Origin: DASRTE01 sp035316885
Lineage (GTDB): Bacteria > Actinomycetota > Actinomycetes > Jiangellales > Jiangellaceae
Length of the DNA stretch: 6,448 nt
Assembly: GCA_035316885.1 (NCBI GenBank)
Contig: DATHII010000114.1
Location: 1-6,448 of the forward strand
Direction: 5' to 3'
Shown here: one piece after another, positions 1 through 5,691 of the stretch
Layout of the letters: each line of letters begins with the position of its first letter
Numbering within the stretch: the stretch's first letter is position 1
Translations under genes and position numbers: made by a program
The notes under the pieces: generated by a model
Database searches by the model: none
Told to the model about the DNA's origin: nothing
Seen by the model: only the letters and a program-made list of their open reading frames with translations

Positions 1-813
1 ACCGTGTTTGGGCACCGTTGCACGATCGTCGGCGCGACCATCGGTGACCTCTGCGAGATCGGCAACGGCTCGACGATGCTGCCCGGCTGCGTGCTCGGCG
101 ACCGCGTCTTCCTTGGGGAGGGCACGCTCGTATCCGCTGGCGCCCGCTTGCCGGACGCCAGCGTCTGGGTCGGCCGACCCGCCCGCAAACTGCGCGACGC
201 CACCGACGCCGACGTCGACCGACTCCGCGGGCTGCGCGGCGGCGACCTGTCGATCCCCGACGAGCCCACCCTGGCCTACCACACCGAGGAGCGCGACGCC
301 GTGGGAACCCTCTACGCCTACAAGGACCACACACCCGAGATCGGCCAGGGCACGGTGCTGTTCGACTCCGCCGAGATCACCGGCGACGTCCGCATCGGCC
401 GCGACTGCATCATCGGCGCCGGCGTGAAGATCATCGGTGACAGCCACGGGCCGGTTCGCATCGGCGACCGGGTCCAGATACTCGAGAACACCGTCCTGCA
501 CCTGCTCCCCGACAACCAGCTGCTCATCGGCGACGACTGCGTCATCGGTCCCGCCGCGATGATCCACGGCTGTGTGATTGGGGACGGCTGCGTGATCGAA
601 CCCGGTGCGATCGTCTCGGACTGGTCCACCCTCGGCCGCCATTGCCGCGTCACCGCCGGTGCCGTACTCGTGCAACGCTCGGAGTTCCCCGACCGATCCT
701 TGATCTCGGGCTGCCTCGCCGAACGCACCGGCGAGACAAGGCCACCGCTCGACCGGCCGGCCTGGGCGCTCACCCACGACGAGGTCGCCACCATCACACG
801 CGTCCGCCGCTGA
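1..813 (+). CDS. Tandem left-handed beta-helix (hexapeptide) protein with gamma-carbonic-anhydrase-like C-terminal domain, 5' partial
   Basis: The reading frame is open from base 1, so the gene probably begins before the window; a GTG at 4 is the first possible internal start but lies inside hexapeptide repeats. Numbering from that GTG, residues 1-45 are the end of one hexapeptide-repeat coil and finish in VWVGRPARKLR, the usual end of an acyltransferase-type LbH domain. A linker (about 65-110) leads to a second LbH domain (about 111-225) with repeats such as IGRDCIIGAG. This second domain aligns with gamma-carbonic anhydrases: Arg156 is kept, and His166 and His188 match two of the three metal ligands, but the third ligand position is Pro183 (IGPAAMIHGC where family members have IGH). 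Carbonic anhydrase activity is therefore doubtful; a transferase or structural role is as likely. It is convergent with the osmC-like gene. The fold assignment is firm, the function is not. Confidence 0.8.
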   Translation, partial: TVFGHRCTIVGATIGDLCEIGNGSTMLPGCVLGDRVFLGEGTLVSAGARLPDASVWVGRPARKLRDATDADVDRLRGLRGGDLSIPDEPTLAYHTEERDAVGTLYAYKDHTPEIGQGTVLFDSAEITGDVRIGRDCIIGAGVKIIGDSHGPVRIGDRVQILENTVLHLLPDNQLLIGDDCVIGPAAMIHGCVIGDGCVIEPGAIVSDWSTLGRHCRVTAGAVLVQRSEFPDRSLISGCLAERTGETRPPLDRPAWALTHDEVATITRVRR

Positions 814-815
814 CC

Positions 816-843
816 CCGCGAGGTGTGCGGTCATCCACCGCGG
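816..843. terminator. Possible bidirectional hairpin terminator between convergent genes
   Basis: CCGC-GA-GGTG at 816-825 can pair with CACC-GCGG at 836-843, giving an eight-pair stem with a two-base bulge and a ten-base loop. It sits in the 41-bp gap between two convergent stop codons, where a shared terminator is expected. There is no T-run on either side, so this rests on position and stem only. Confidence 0.3.
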
Positions 844-854
844 CCATCTTCGCG

Positions 855-1265
855 TCATTTGTAGGTGGAGGTCATCGCCAGCCCCTCCTTGATCGCCAGC
901 GTCACAGGCGTCCTCTCCGCGACACTCTCGAGCTTCGCACGGTCCGAGTCGTCGAAATCACCGATCAGCCGCACCTGCCGCTCGATCGAGTTGATCCCCT
1001 CCTCCTCGTTCCGCAGGGCTTTGGCGTCGACCTCGATGCGTTGAAGAGGGATCGCGTGCTTCTCGGCGTACATCCGCACCGTCACCGACGTGCAGGACAC
1101 GAGGCCAGCAAGGAGGTAGGCGAAGGGGGGAGGCCCCAGATCGCCCCCTCCCAGCGTCTCCGGCTCGTCGCCGAGGATCTCGTGACGCCCCACGGTCATC
1201 TGCGTCCGCCAGTGTTCGTCACCGGCTTCCGAGGTGATGCGCGCGAGGATCAGGCGCGGCCTCAT
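855..1265 (-). CDS. OsmC-family protein
   Basis: A 136-residue protein of normal length for the small OsmC/Ohr superfamily, whose members are thiol-dependent peroxidases or related stress proteins in the cytoplasm. The N-terminal beta part is followed by GDLGPPPFAYLLAGLVSCTS, the family's conserved segment with the reactive cysteine at position 58. The second conserved cysteine, normally in a CPV motif, is replaced: AERTPVTLAIK has Thr119 there. A two-cysteine peroxidase cycle is therefore not expected, and the protein probably belongs to the single-Cys branch of unknown substrate. The ATG at 1265 is supported by AGGAGG (complement of 1272-1277) six bases upstream. Its start overlaps the stop of the short DUF2630 gene as ATGA, so the two are probably translated together. 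Family assignment is firm; peroxidase activity is not. Confidence 0.88.
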   Translation of the reverse strand: MRPRLILARITSEAGDEHWRTQMTVGRHEILGDEPETLGGGDLGPPPFAYLLAGLVSCTSVTVRMYAEKHAIPLQRIEVDAKALRNEEEGINSIERQVRLIGDFDDSDRAKLESVAERTPVTLAIKEGLAMTSTYK

Positions 1266-1408
1266 CGATGTCCTCCTGCATTCTGCTCGACGCCGATGGC
1301 CTCCAGCCGGGAGCGACCTTCGGGCGCCGCTTCGGCCCTGTCATGCAGCCGTCGCTCCTCCTCGACGAGCCGTTCGATGTGGTCGACGATGCTGGCATCG
1401 GTGGTCAT
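1262..1408 (-). CDS. Short, C-terminally truncated DUF2630-family protein
   Basis: The 48-residue frame begins at ATG 1408 with an AGGAAA ribosome site upstream. Residues 5-41 (IVDHIERLVEEERRLHDRAE through RLEAIGVE) match the start of DUF2630, a small helical actinobacterial family of unknown function usually near 80 residues. The family's second half, a tryptophan- and arginine-rich helix beginning LDQCW, is missing. After GVE the protein ends in QNAGGHR, which is simply the osmC ribosome-binding region read in frame, and the TGA overlaps the osmC start as ATGA. It looks like a 3' deletion that joined the stump to osmC; a functional short variant is less likely. Strong coding bias and the coupled junction suggest it is still translated, perhaps mainly to help osmC translation. 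Confidence 0.7.
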   Translation of the reverse strand: MTTDASIVDHIERLVEEERRLHDRAEAAPEGRSRLEAIGVEQNAGGHR

Positions 1409-1461
1409 GCCGGTTTCCTGGGTCGTCACGGTCGTCGAGAGCTCGCAAGGCCTGGGCCGGA

Positions 1462-1484
1462 CCGGTTCAGGCCACCCTAACCGG
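1462..1484. repeat. Inverted repeat CCGGTT-N11-AACCGG in the divergent DUF2630/rhodanese promoter region
   Basis: CCGGTT at 1462-1467 and AACCGG at 1479-1484 form perfect six-base arms separated by 11 bases, in the 118-bp gap between two divergent starts (1408 minus, 1527 plus). Such a position would suit an operator for a shared regulator. I cannot place convincing -35/-10 pairs around it, and six-base G/C-rich arms can arise by chance in this DNA. Confidence 0.3.
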
Positions 1485-1526
1485 CGACACGTAGGCTTGC
1501 GGAACTGCGAAGGAGGGCACATCGTC

Positions 1527-1877
1527 GTGGGCGTGTCAGACGCGTCAAGGGGAGTGCGAACCATCCACCGTGACGAACTCCTGGAGATGGTCCGGGGTGG
1601 CGACGCGTTCCGGCTGGTGATGGCCCTGAACGAATGGGCGTTCCGAGCTAAACACATCGCGGGGTCTGAGCACTTCAACACCGCAGATGAGCTCTTCTCC
1701 TCGCTGAGCCCTGAGGATGACATCGTGGTGTACTGCACCAGCGTTGACTGCCACGCCAGCATCGCGCTCTACCACGCACTCGTGGACCGCGGCTACCGGC
1801 ATGTCCGTCGATACTCCGGTGGGCTGACAGATTGGGAGGCAGCCGGTCTACCGCTTGAAGGCGAATGGGTGACGTGA
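1527..1877 (+). CDS. Single-domain rhodanese-like protein
   Basis: A 116-residue rhodanese fold, which handles sulfane sulfur by carrying a persulfide on an active-site cysteine. The body runs from TIHRDELLEM (about residue 12) to GGLTDWEAAGLPL (98-110), the usual C-terminal signature. The active-site loop follows the strand DDIVVYC, giving Cys70 as the likely catalytic residue, in the longer loop form CTSVDCHAS with a second cysteine at 75. No signal peptide or membrane segment is seen, so it is cytoplasmic. I chose the GTG at 1527 because AAGGAGGG at 1510-1517 lies about ten bases before it; the frame is open far upstream but that part has no protein-like content. Third codon positions are visibly less G/C-biased than in its neighbours, which hints at a different origin. 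It is transcribed alone, divergent from DUF2630/osmC. Confidence 0.87.
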   Translation: MGVSDASRGVRTIHRDELLEMVRGGDAFRLVMALNEWAFRAKHIAGSEHFNTADELFSSLSPEDDIVVYCTSVDCHASIALYHALVDRGYRHVRRYSGGLTDWEAAGLPLEGEWVT

Positions 1878-1883
1878 TTACCA

Positions 1884-1895
1884 GGACGGCCGTCC
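1884..1895. repeat. Perfect 12-bp palindrome after the rhodanese gene
   Basis: GGACGGCCGTCC is its own reverse complement and starts seven bases after the rhodanese stop codon. It could fold into a short stem and act as a weak terminator, or be a chance G/C palindrome. No T-run follows it. Confidence 0.25.
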
Positions 1896-2023
1896 AGTTC
1901 GCCGCCAGTTCGTAGCATGACCACCGGAACCCGGGGTACCCGACGTGTCCGCGATCGCGAGTCGGACTCCCGGCGCCACCACCGGGGACGATCCCAGGTG
2001 GACGGTGGTAGACGGCAGCGTCT

Positions 2024-2037
2024 AGGCGCTTGCGCCT
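2024..2037. terminator. Perfect short hairpin between the convergent rhodanese and winged-helix pseudogene
   Basis: AGGCGC-TT-GCGCCT is a perfect inverted repeat with six-base arms, lying 20 bases beyond the pseudogene stop on the minus strand and about 150 bases beyond the rhodanese stop. A second, AT-richer hairpin at 2045-2058 lies right beside it. The tandem arrangement between convergent genes suits transcription termination, without a clear T-run. Confidence 0.35.
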
Positions 2038-2044
2038 TGTGATC

Positions 2045-2058
2045 GACAATTTGTTGTC
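2045..2058. repeat. Inverted repeat GACAA-TTTG-TTGTC at the end of the winged-helix pseudogene
   Basis: Five-base perfect arms around a four-base loop, in one of the few AT-rich patches of the window, touching the pseudogene stop codon. Read from the minus strand it comes just before the hairpin at 2024-2037. It may be part of the terminator or an old operator; the arms are short. Confidence 0.25.
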
Positions 2059-2641
2059 TATGCGGCGGCGGCGCTGATGCCGAGGTCGGCGAAGAGGGTG
2101 TGCATGCCGATGCGGATCTGTTCGTAGTCGCGGTCGACGGCGGCCCAGGCTGCGGGTTTGCGGCCCATCCGTGGGCTGCGCACGCCGGCGAGGATCGGGG
2201 CGATGATGTGGTCGCGCAGGGTGAGCAGCGCGGCGATGGTGCGGGCGGCCTCGCCGGGTACCTGGTAGCGGCGGGTCCGCCCGGATTTGACGACGAGCTG
2301 TTTGCCGCGCAGTTTGCGCAGGTCGTAGGCGGCCTGCCGGACGGTGTAGTCGAGTTCGGTCTGGCCGGTCAGGGAGCGCACCTTGGCAGCGAGGTCGGCG
2401 ACGGTGAACCCGTCGGGCGCCACGGCCAGGGCGAGGATGGCGGCCAGTGCGGTGGGGGTGCGGGTTTGTTGACATCGACTCCGCCGACACGGGTGGCGCC
2501 GATCTGGGACGGTGCCGGTAGCTGGTCGAGGATGCCGTCGGGCAGGAAGCCGACGTCGACGCAGTCGAGCATGCTGGTGAATCGGTCGACCATGCCCGCG
2601 ACGACTCGTGGCAGCGCGCGCGTCCCGCCCACCGCGCGCAT
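2058..2641 (-). pseudogene. 5'-truncated and frameshifted actinobacterial winged-helix-type hypothetical gene
   Basis: Two frames together match the C-terminal portion of an actinobacterial hypothetical protein I recognise but for which I know no assigned function. The first part, from ATG 2641, reads ALPRVVAGMVDRFTSM and continues through QIGATRVGGVDVNKP. Near 2462-2470 (AACAAACCC in the minus sense) the homology moves to the other frame, resuming TRTPTALAAILALAVAPDGF and continuing through a helix-turn-helix-like DYTVRQAAYDLRKLRGKQL to LADLGISAAAA and stop TAG at 2058-2060. Keeping the frame would need about one extra base there, so a single-base deletion is likely. The N-terminal part of the usual protein is also absent: homology begins right where the nitroreductase gene ends, with its TGA and this ATG sharing one base (TGATG). 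Both defects point to a dead gene, perhaps still read through by coupling as a short peptide. Confidence 0.72.
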
Positions 2642-3135
2642 CAATGGGACATGGTGGGTGGCGGCTCGGCGTCATGGGCGGACAGGCGGATGATTGGTAG
2701 GACGCGGTCGGTCTTTCGTTGGTAGCCGGCATAACGCGGCTGGCTTGCGATGATCCGCTGCCAGGCTTCTTGACGACGGTCGCCGTCGAGCTGTTCACTG
2801 GTCGCCCGACGTTGTTGACCGGCCACCTCGATCCAGACCTGATCGGGATGCGCCGCCATGTTGTGGTACCAGCCGGGGTTGCGCGCAGACCCGCCAAGGG
2901 ATGCGACGACCAGCCAGCTCTCGGGCCCGTCGGGGAAGCGGGCGAGTGCCGTCTGCCGCTTCTCCCCGGTCTTGGCACCGATGGTCGTCAGGTACAGCAG
3001 GTCCATCCCCATGAATTTGTCCCCGCGACGTCGATGCTGCTTGATCATCATCCGCCCGACGAACCGGGTGAGCGGGTTCGACCGGGACGCGCCGCGGGCG
3101 CCGCGGCTCCCCCTCGAGGTCTTCTCGAAGCTCAT
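2641..3135 (-). CDS. Deazaflavin (F420)-dependent nitroreductase-family oxidoreductase
   Basis: A 164-residue protein of the Ddn/DUF385 family, which uses the deazaflavin cofactor F420 to reduce quinones and nitro compounds, usually at the membrane face. Family landmarks are all present: LLYLTTIGAKTGEKRQTAL (about 47-65), where the lysine- and arginine-rich turn contacts cofactor phosphate, SWLVVASLGGSARNPGWYHN (73-92), and the closing RYAGYQRKTDRVLPIIRL (134-151). Length is normal and the frame is clean. I chose ATG 3135 over upstream in-frame codons because the preceding residues are not protein-like and an AAGGGAG ribosome site (about 3144-3150) precedes it. The N-terminus is basic (KQHRRRGDK). 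The start overlaps, as ATGA, the end of the frame that runs on from the truncated ABC ATPase. The family is certain; the substrate is unknown. Confidence 0.88.
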   Translation of the reverse strand: MSFEKTSRGSRGARGASRSNPLTRFVGRMMIKQHRRRGDKFMGMDLLYLTTIGAKTGEKRQTALARFPDGPESWLVVASLGGSARNPGWYHNMAAHPDQVWIEVAGQQRRATSEQLDGDRRQEAWQRIIASQPRYAGYQRKTDRVLPIIRLSAHDAEPPPTMSH

Positions 3136-3728
3136 GGCGCAATTCTCCCTTCGCGACGGCAGTCCAACTGACGCACAGCTTGGACGTATGGCGCACCGCG
3201 CGGGTCGGTGCGCGGCGGACGGCGATGGGGCGGGCGTCGCCAGGCAGACGCACGACGCCGTCGGCGCCAGGACCGGGGCTTCCCGGCGAGGCACGGTCGG
3301 CGAGGAATGCCGTCCAACGCCCGGTAGCGGGCTCGGACGAACTCTGCCCTCTGCACGTCTGGCAACCGCTCGACCATGTTCCGCGACGCCAGCGCAACTC
3401 TCCGCACGCTCCGGCGCCCATGCCCGGCACCGTAGGCCGTCCCGCGTACAGGGTCGTGCGGGTAGAGCGCGTAGGACTGGAACACCATGGCGATGTCCCG
3501 TTTGCGCGGCTCCAGGTCGGTGACGTCCTTGTCGCCGATGCGGACCGTGCCGTCGTCGATGTCCTCCAGGCCGGCGAGCATCCGCAGCGCGGTGGACTTG
3601 CCTGACCCGGACGGCCCAACGAGCACCATGAACTCGCCGTCGCCGATGTCGAGGCTGAGGCGGTCCACGGCAGGGTTGTCGGAGTCGGGGTAGAAGCGGG
3701 TCGCGTGGTCGTACGTGACGGTAGCCAT
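3132..3728 (-). pseudogene. Truncated ABC-transporter ATPase (MalK/UgpC/MsmK-type) gene
   Basis: Residues 1-91 are the start of a sugar-type ABC importer ATPase: a normal N-terminus (MATVTYDHATRFYP), Walker A GPSGSGKST at 38-46, and the Q-loop in AMVFQSYALYPH with Gln84. Homology stops after His91, at base 3456. The family continues there with the helical subdomain, the LSGGQ signature, Walker B, the switch histidine and a regulatory domain, to about 360 residues in all. None of these is present in any frame down to 3136. The frame continues with unrelated sequence to a TGA at 3132-3134 that overlaps the nitroreductase start as ATGA. The protein cannot hydrolyse ATP productively. Its ribosome site is intact (AGGAGG eight bases before ATG 3728), so it may still be translated. 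No transporter permease genes are nearby. Confidence 0.82.
3136..3455. other. Stretch with no recognisable gene between nitroreductase and ABC ATPase remnant
   Basis: These 320 bases follow the point where ABC-ATPase homology stops. The ATPase frame stays open through them to a stop at 3132, but the encoded residues (such as GRRSVRRVALASRNMVERLP) match no family I know and become arginine-rich. Other frames on both strands are also low-complexity. It looks like non-coding or degraded DNA left by a deletion. A promoter for the nitroreductase should lie here or further upstream, but I see no convincing one. Confidence 0.5.
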
Positions 3729-3881
3729 GAGGACTTCCTCCTACGGGTGGATCTGCAGGCTGCGGCCGGCGCCGCGCGGAGGCGGCGACGGTCTCGGGCC
3801 TCGGGTCACCATTGGGCGTCGGTAGGGGATATCGGTACGGGGTGCCCGCGCTGATCTTGGATTGCCGGCATCCGGACTCGG

Positions 3882-4874
3882 CTACGGGTAAGCCGGCGTT
3901 GCGCCCGGCATGTCAGAGCGCTCTTTCGTACGACCGAGGTCGCCGGCGGCGCTGGCGTGGAGTTGTCGGAGCTGATTCGGGGTGGGGCACCATGTCGATT
4001 CGAGGCTGGTGGTGTCCCAGCCGGCGAGGCGTGCGCCGGCCTCGTAGGCGCTCTGGCAGAACGCGAGCAGCGTCGTCCTGGGGGCGCGCGCGGTGCGGAC
4101 GTCCTCGTAGGGGAGGATCGCCAGCGAGCCGGAGGCCCACTGGACCCACGCGCCCGCGGACAGCGGCTGGTCGCGCAGCCCGGCGGGCTCTGGGGCGGTG
4201 TAGGAGTAGTAGGCGGCGTCGCCGACCCGCTCGTCGCCGGGCCAGAATCCGAACGAGATGACCTCGTGTGTGTAAGCCTCCCTGGTGACCCGGTCGGCGT
4301 CGGCCAGCGGCGTCGGACGGCCGGAGAACCGGGTCACCGCCAGGTCGAAGCTGTGCCAGAAGAGGTGCACCGGGCTGGTCTTGCCGTTGAACCACCCGCT
4401 GAACTCCTCGAACACCGAGTCCGACCAGTCCAGGATCCGGCCGAATCGCTCGATGGCCTCGCGATCCCACGACGAATGCTCGAGGTCCTGAGAAAACGGC
4501 GTTGTCATCGGGACACCGAACGGCTCCTCCTTGATGTCGACGTCGATGTCAAGTTCACCGAGCAACGCGTGGATGCGGGCGTCGAAGTCCGCGACGGGCA
4601 GCCCGTTGCCGAGCTCGAACGACCGGGTGCGGCCGTCGGCGGTCCGGACGATCAGGGCGTGATCGACGAAGTCGATGGTGATGTCGAACGTCGTGCCGCG
4701 GTGCTGCAGGCGCCGTGTCGCCAGACCGCGGACGTCGACGTACAGCGGGACATTCCACCAGTGGTTGCGCGGTGCCGTGGTCGCCAGCCGGATCTTGCCG
4801 ACGATTTGGCTGTAGAGATGCAGGGTGTCTTTCGTTGCGCGCCAGTCGGCCAGATGCAATTCGGGCAGTGTCAT
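3882..4874 (-). CDS. DUF5996-family protein
   Basis: A 330-residue protein starting at ATG 4874 (MTLPELHLADW) and matching DUF5996, an actinobacteria-rich family of unknown function. Recognisable segments are LHLYSQIVGKIRL and HWWNVPLYVDVRGL near the N-terminus, SPVHLFWHSFDLAVTRFSGR in the middle, and the ESTWCPTPNQLRQLHA end. It is rich in aromatic residues and histidines, has no signal peptide or membrane helix, and is probably a soluble cytoplasmic protein. The last 20 or so residues (from GRTKERS) look like a variable tail. An in-frame start 13 codons further upstream lies inside the preceding gene and is less likely: the ATG at 4874 overlaps that gene's stop as ATGA. It is the last gene of the three-gene coupled operon. 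Family assignment is confident; no role should be inferred from it alone. Confidence 0.83.
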   Translation of the reverse strand: MTLPELHLADWRATKDTLHLYSQIVGKIRLATTAPRNHWWNVPLYVDVRGLATRRLQHRGTTFDITIDFVDHALIVRTADGRTRSFELGNGLPVADFDARIHALLGELDIDVDIKEEPFGVPMTTPFSQDLEHSSWDREAIERFGRILDWSDSVFEEFSGWFNGKTSPVHLFWHSFDLAVTRFSGRPTPLADADRVTREAYTHEVISFGFWPGDERVGDAAYYSYTAPEPAGLRDQPLSAGAWVQWASGSLAILPYEDVRTARAPRTTLLAFCQSAYEAGARLAGWDTTSLESTWCPTPNQLRQLHASAAGDLGRTKERSDMPGATPAYP

Positions 4875-5149
4875 CGCTTCGTCACCACGAATGCGACCTC
4901 GTCGACGTAGCACCAGCTCCAGTCCTCACCGGGTTCGGCGGAACGCGCGATCGGGTGGCGCGAGCTGCGGGCGTGTGCCGAGGCGTGCCGATTCGGCGAG
5001 CTGTCGCAGCAGCCGATGCGGCCGCAGGACTGACACATGCGCAGGTGCACCCATGTTCCCCCGATCGCGAGGCAGTCAGCGCACCCGGCGATTACTTCCG
5101 GCAGCTCGGTCAGCTTGATGCTGTCGGTGTGCGAGCAGATCGCGCTCAT
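4871..5149 (-). CDS. UBP-type zinc-finger protein
   Basis: A 92-residue protein made almost wholly of one UBP-type zinc finger, the domain that in eukaryotic deubiquitinases binds the ubiquitin C-terminus. Bacterial stand-alone versions have no established partner. The metal-ligand pattern is complete: Cys5 and His7 at the N-terminus, CADC at 23-26, MCQSCGRIGCCDSS spanning Cys39, Cys42, Cys47 and Cys48, then His55, His59 and His65. The family's closing motif, RSAEPGEDWSWCYVDE (69-84), is also intact. The start ATG 5149 overlaps the dsbA-like stop as ATGA, and its own TGA overlaps the DUF5996 start the same way. There is no secretion signal. Being locked between a one-cysteine DsbA-like protein and DUF5996 suggests the three products act together, but this is inference from gene order. 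Confidence 0.9.
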   Translation of the reverse strand: MSAICSHTDSIKLTELPEVIAGCADCLAIGGTWVHLRMCQSCGRIGCCDSSPNRHASAHARSSRHPIARSAEPGEDWSWCYVDEVAFVVTKR

Positions 5150-5691
5150 CTGGCCAACGCCTCCAGCAAGGCGGCCGCGTCGTAGGCGCCCCGGTGCACT
5201 ACCCCGTCGATGAACAGGGTCGGCGTTCCCCGCACCTCACCAGACGCCAGTCCGCTCTCGACGTCCCGTCCGATACGCGCGAGGACGCCAGCGCCGGTCC
5301 GGTCCCGGTCGAAGCGTGCGACGTCGAGCTCGAGCTCGGCGGCATGCCGCCGCAGGTGGTCGTCTTCGAGCGCTTTCTGGCGGTGAAAGAGCAGCTCGTG
5401 CATGGTCCAGAACTGGTCCTGGAGCGCTGCGGCCTCGGCCGCGGCGGCTGCCGCGAGGGCGTGCGGGTGGATCCGGGTCAGCGGATAGTGCCGGAAGGCG
5501 AAGCGGACACCCTCGGCGAGCTGCTTCTCGACGCGTTCGATCTCCCGGAACGCCTGCCGCGAGTAAGGACACTCGTAGTCGCCGTACTCGACGATGAGAC
5601 GACCGGCTGCCGAGCCGCGGACGTGATCGACCTGCTCGTCAAGCGGCTCTAGGGTCGGCCGACGCTTCTCCGGCGTCGCGTTGCGGGTCAT
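5146..5691 (-). CDS. Cytoplasmic DsbA-family thioredoxin-fold protein with single-cysteine CPYS motif
   Basis: A 181-residue DsbA-like protein of the Thioredoxin_4 type. The active site lies in IVEYGDYECPYSRQAFREI: Cys41-Pro-Tyr-Ser44, so the second cysteine of the usual CxxC is serine. The cis-proline loop GTPTLFIDG (155-163, Pro157) is intact, as is the helical insertion between (about 75-150). With one cysteine it cannot carry out a normal dithiol oxidation cycle; a mono-thiol role such as handling glutathionylated or other mixed disulfides, or a glutathione-transferase-like job, fits better. No signal peptide or lipobox is visible, so it acts in the cytoplasm, unlike classical DsbA. I chose ATG 5691 because AGGAG lies eight bases upstream; an in-frame start ten codons earlier lacks this. 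It is the first intact gene of a coupled operon with zf-UBP and DUF5996. Confidence 0.87.
   Translation of the reverse strand: MTRNATPEKRRPTLEPLDEQVDHVRGSAAGRLIVEYGDYECPYSRQAFREIERVEKQLAEGVRFAFRHYPLTRIHPHALAAAAAAEAAALQDQFWTMHELLFHRQKALEDDHLRRHAAELELDVARFDRDRTGAGVLARIGRDVESGLASGEVRGTPTLFIDGVVHRGAYDAAALLEALAR

Noticed and set aside
642..1526. The rhodanese frame is open far upstream of 1527, suggesting a much larger fusion protein.
   Set aside because: The upstream product is arginine- and proline-rich shadow sequence antisense to osmC and DUF2630, and a good ribosome site precedes GTG 1527.
2462..2470. Programmed -1 frameshifting at AACAAACCC to make the full winged-helix protein, as in some insertion sequences.
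   Set aside because: The heptamer does not fit the X_XXY_YYZ slippery pattern, there is no clear downstream stimulator, and the gene also lacks its 5' end, so decay is simpler.
2058..2641. Remnant of a transposase.
   Set aside because: No DDE motif, terminal inverted repeats or target duplications are visible; the sequence matches a non-transposase hypothetical family.
3729..3740. GAGGA-CT-TCCTC inverted repeat over the ABC ATPase ribosome site as a regulatory hairpin.
   Set aside because: A two-base loop with five pairs is not stable enough to argue for regulation, and the gene is already broken.
3762..3775. GCGGC-CGGC-GCCGC hairpin upstream of the ABC ATPase remnant as terminator of the DUF5996 operon.
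   Set aside because: It is over 100 bases beyond the DUF5996 stop, has only five G/C pairs and no T-run; such stems are common by chance in this DNA.
3957..4910. Long open frame on the plus strand, over 300 codons.
   Set aside because: It lies antisense to the DUF5996 gene, which has family homology and a coupled start; the plus-strand product is low-complexity and is an artefact of G/C-rich coding DNA.
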